Assembly: GCF_023646285.1 (NCBI RefSeq)
Contig: NZ_JAMOKX010000007.1
Location: forward strand, 33,580 to 97,579
Reading direction: 5' to 3'
DNA: 64,000 nucleotides
From: Helicobacter colisuis
Lineage (GTDB): Bacteria > Campylobacterota > Campylobacteria > Campylobacterales > Helicobacteraceae
Shown here: piece by piece, positions 63,926 to 64,000 of the stretch
Position numbering within the stretch: the stretch's first letter is position 1
How the letters are laid out: each line of letters begins with the position of its first letter
Position numbers and translations under genes: made by a program
The notes under the pieces: model-generated
Database searches by the model: none
What the model was told of the DNA's origin: nothing
Seen by the model: the letters and a program-made list of their open reading frames with translations, nothing else

Positions 63926-64000
63926 ATCTCCGCACCGTCCTACTTTACCACATCTGAAAGTTGCAGTATCATCAGCGAAGAAGAGCTTAACTTCTAGGTT
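63926..64000 (-). rRNA. 5S ribosomal RNA, 3' part (continues past the window)
   Basis: On the minus strand the end of the window reads AACCTAGAAGTTAAGCTC, then GCTGATGATACTGC and GGTAAAGTAGGACGG, the conserved middle and 3' half of Campylobacterota 5S rRNA. The 3' end is placed near 63926 where GGTGCGGAGATG ends; the exact end is uncertain. The rest of the gene, and probably the 23S gene, lies beyond base 64000. The region 62254-63925 is thus downstream of an rRNA unit. Confidence 0.88.

Overview
The window is AT-rich DNA from a Campylobacterota genome. It is most likely an enterohepatic Helicobacter of the H. pullorum / H. canadensis type, though the species is my inference. Evidence for Helicobacter: a FlaA flagellin with a sigma-28 promoter, an ArsRS two-component pair (receiver Asp52, kinase His214) next to hemB, a fumarate reductase operon in frdCAB order, a MurF with a membrane-embedded N-terminus, and H. 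pylori-like gene neighbourhoods (HIT-murF-hydrolase-ddl; nfu-unknown-murE; comEC-ubiA).

Layout. 1-2709: end of ffh, then the translation operon rpsP-khpA-rimM-trmD-rplS. 2770-7080: AEC-type permease, HtrA protease, flaA. 7193-13990: tryptophan genes split into two divergent units, trpBA (-) and trpE-trpGD-trpCF (+). 14079-17834: two small genes, then arsR with a structured leader, arsS and hemB. 17918-20290: RluA-type pseudouridine synthase and purB. 20341-22085: a restriction-modification island with a probable nuclease, a truncated methyltransferase and an intact methyltransferase. 22102-25296: DoxX, an aldo/keto reductase and a secreted hydrolase; the last two have copies of the same 35-bp MerR-type promoter. 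25300-30589: HIT protein, murF, hydrolase, ddl, alr, cytochrome c (cell wall and respiration). 30770-33895: tRNA-Phe, a 41-aa membrane protein missed by length cut-offs, and ileS. 34019-40917: AsmA-like protein, malic enzyme, mnmA, Usp, comEC. 41110-42228: a nine-repeat Sel1 protein inserted between two 127-bp direct repeats of the comEC 3' end. 42466-50588: DUF502, prenyltransferase, thrB and the rnpM-infB-rbfA-rimP-ribD translation/riboflavin cluster. 50568-57780: hemW, tRNA-Ser, frdBAC, nfu, murE. 57783-61525: accessory and decaying DNA (Crp/Fnr regulator, WYL regulator pseudogene, frameshifted HNH nuclease, deiminase). 61762-62253: ferritin. 62254-64000: long non-coding stretch ending in the 3' part of a 5S rRNA gene.

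The most notable signal is in 62400-63210. On the minus strand, in the order seen in Campylobacter jejuni type II-C loci, lie a cas2 remnant, one 36-nt repeat close to the C. jejuni CRISPR repeat, and an apparently intact tracrRNA gene with a matching anti-repeat and the C. jejuni-like folded tail. No cas9 or cas1 is present. The cas2 fragment is cut at its 5' side by a 7-bp tandem repeat of about 15 copies, and a second, different CRISPR-like repeat lies between cas2 and the type II repeat. I read this as the relic of one, possibly two, CRISPR-Cas systems that has kept its tracrRNA.
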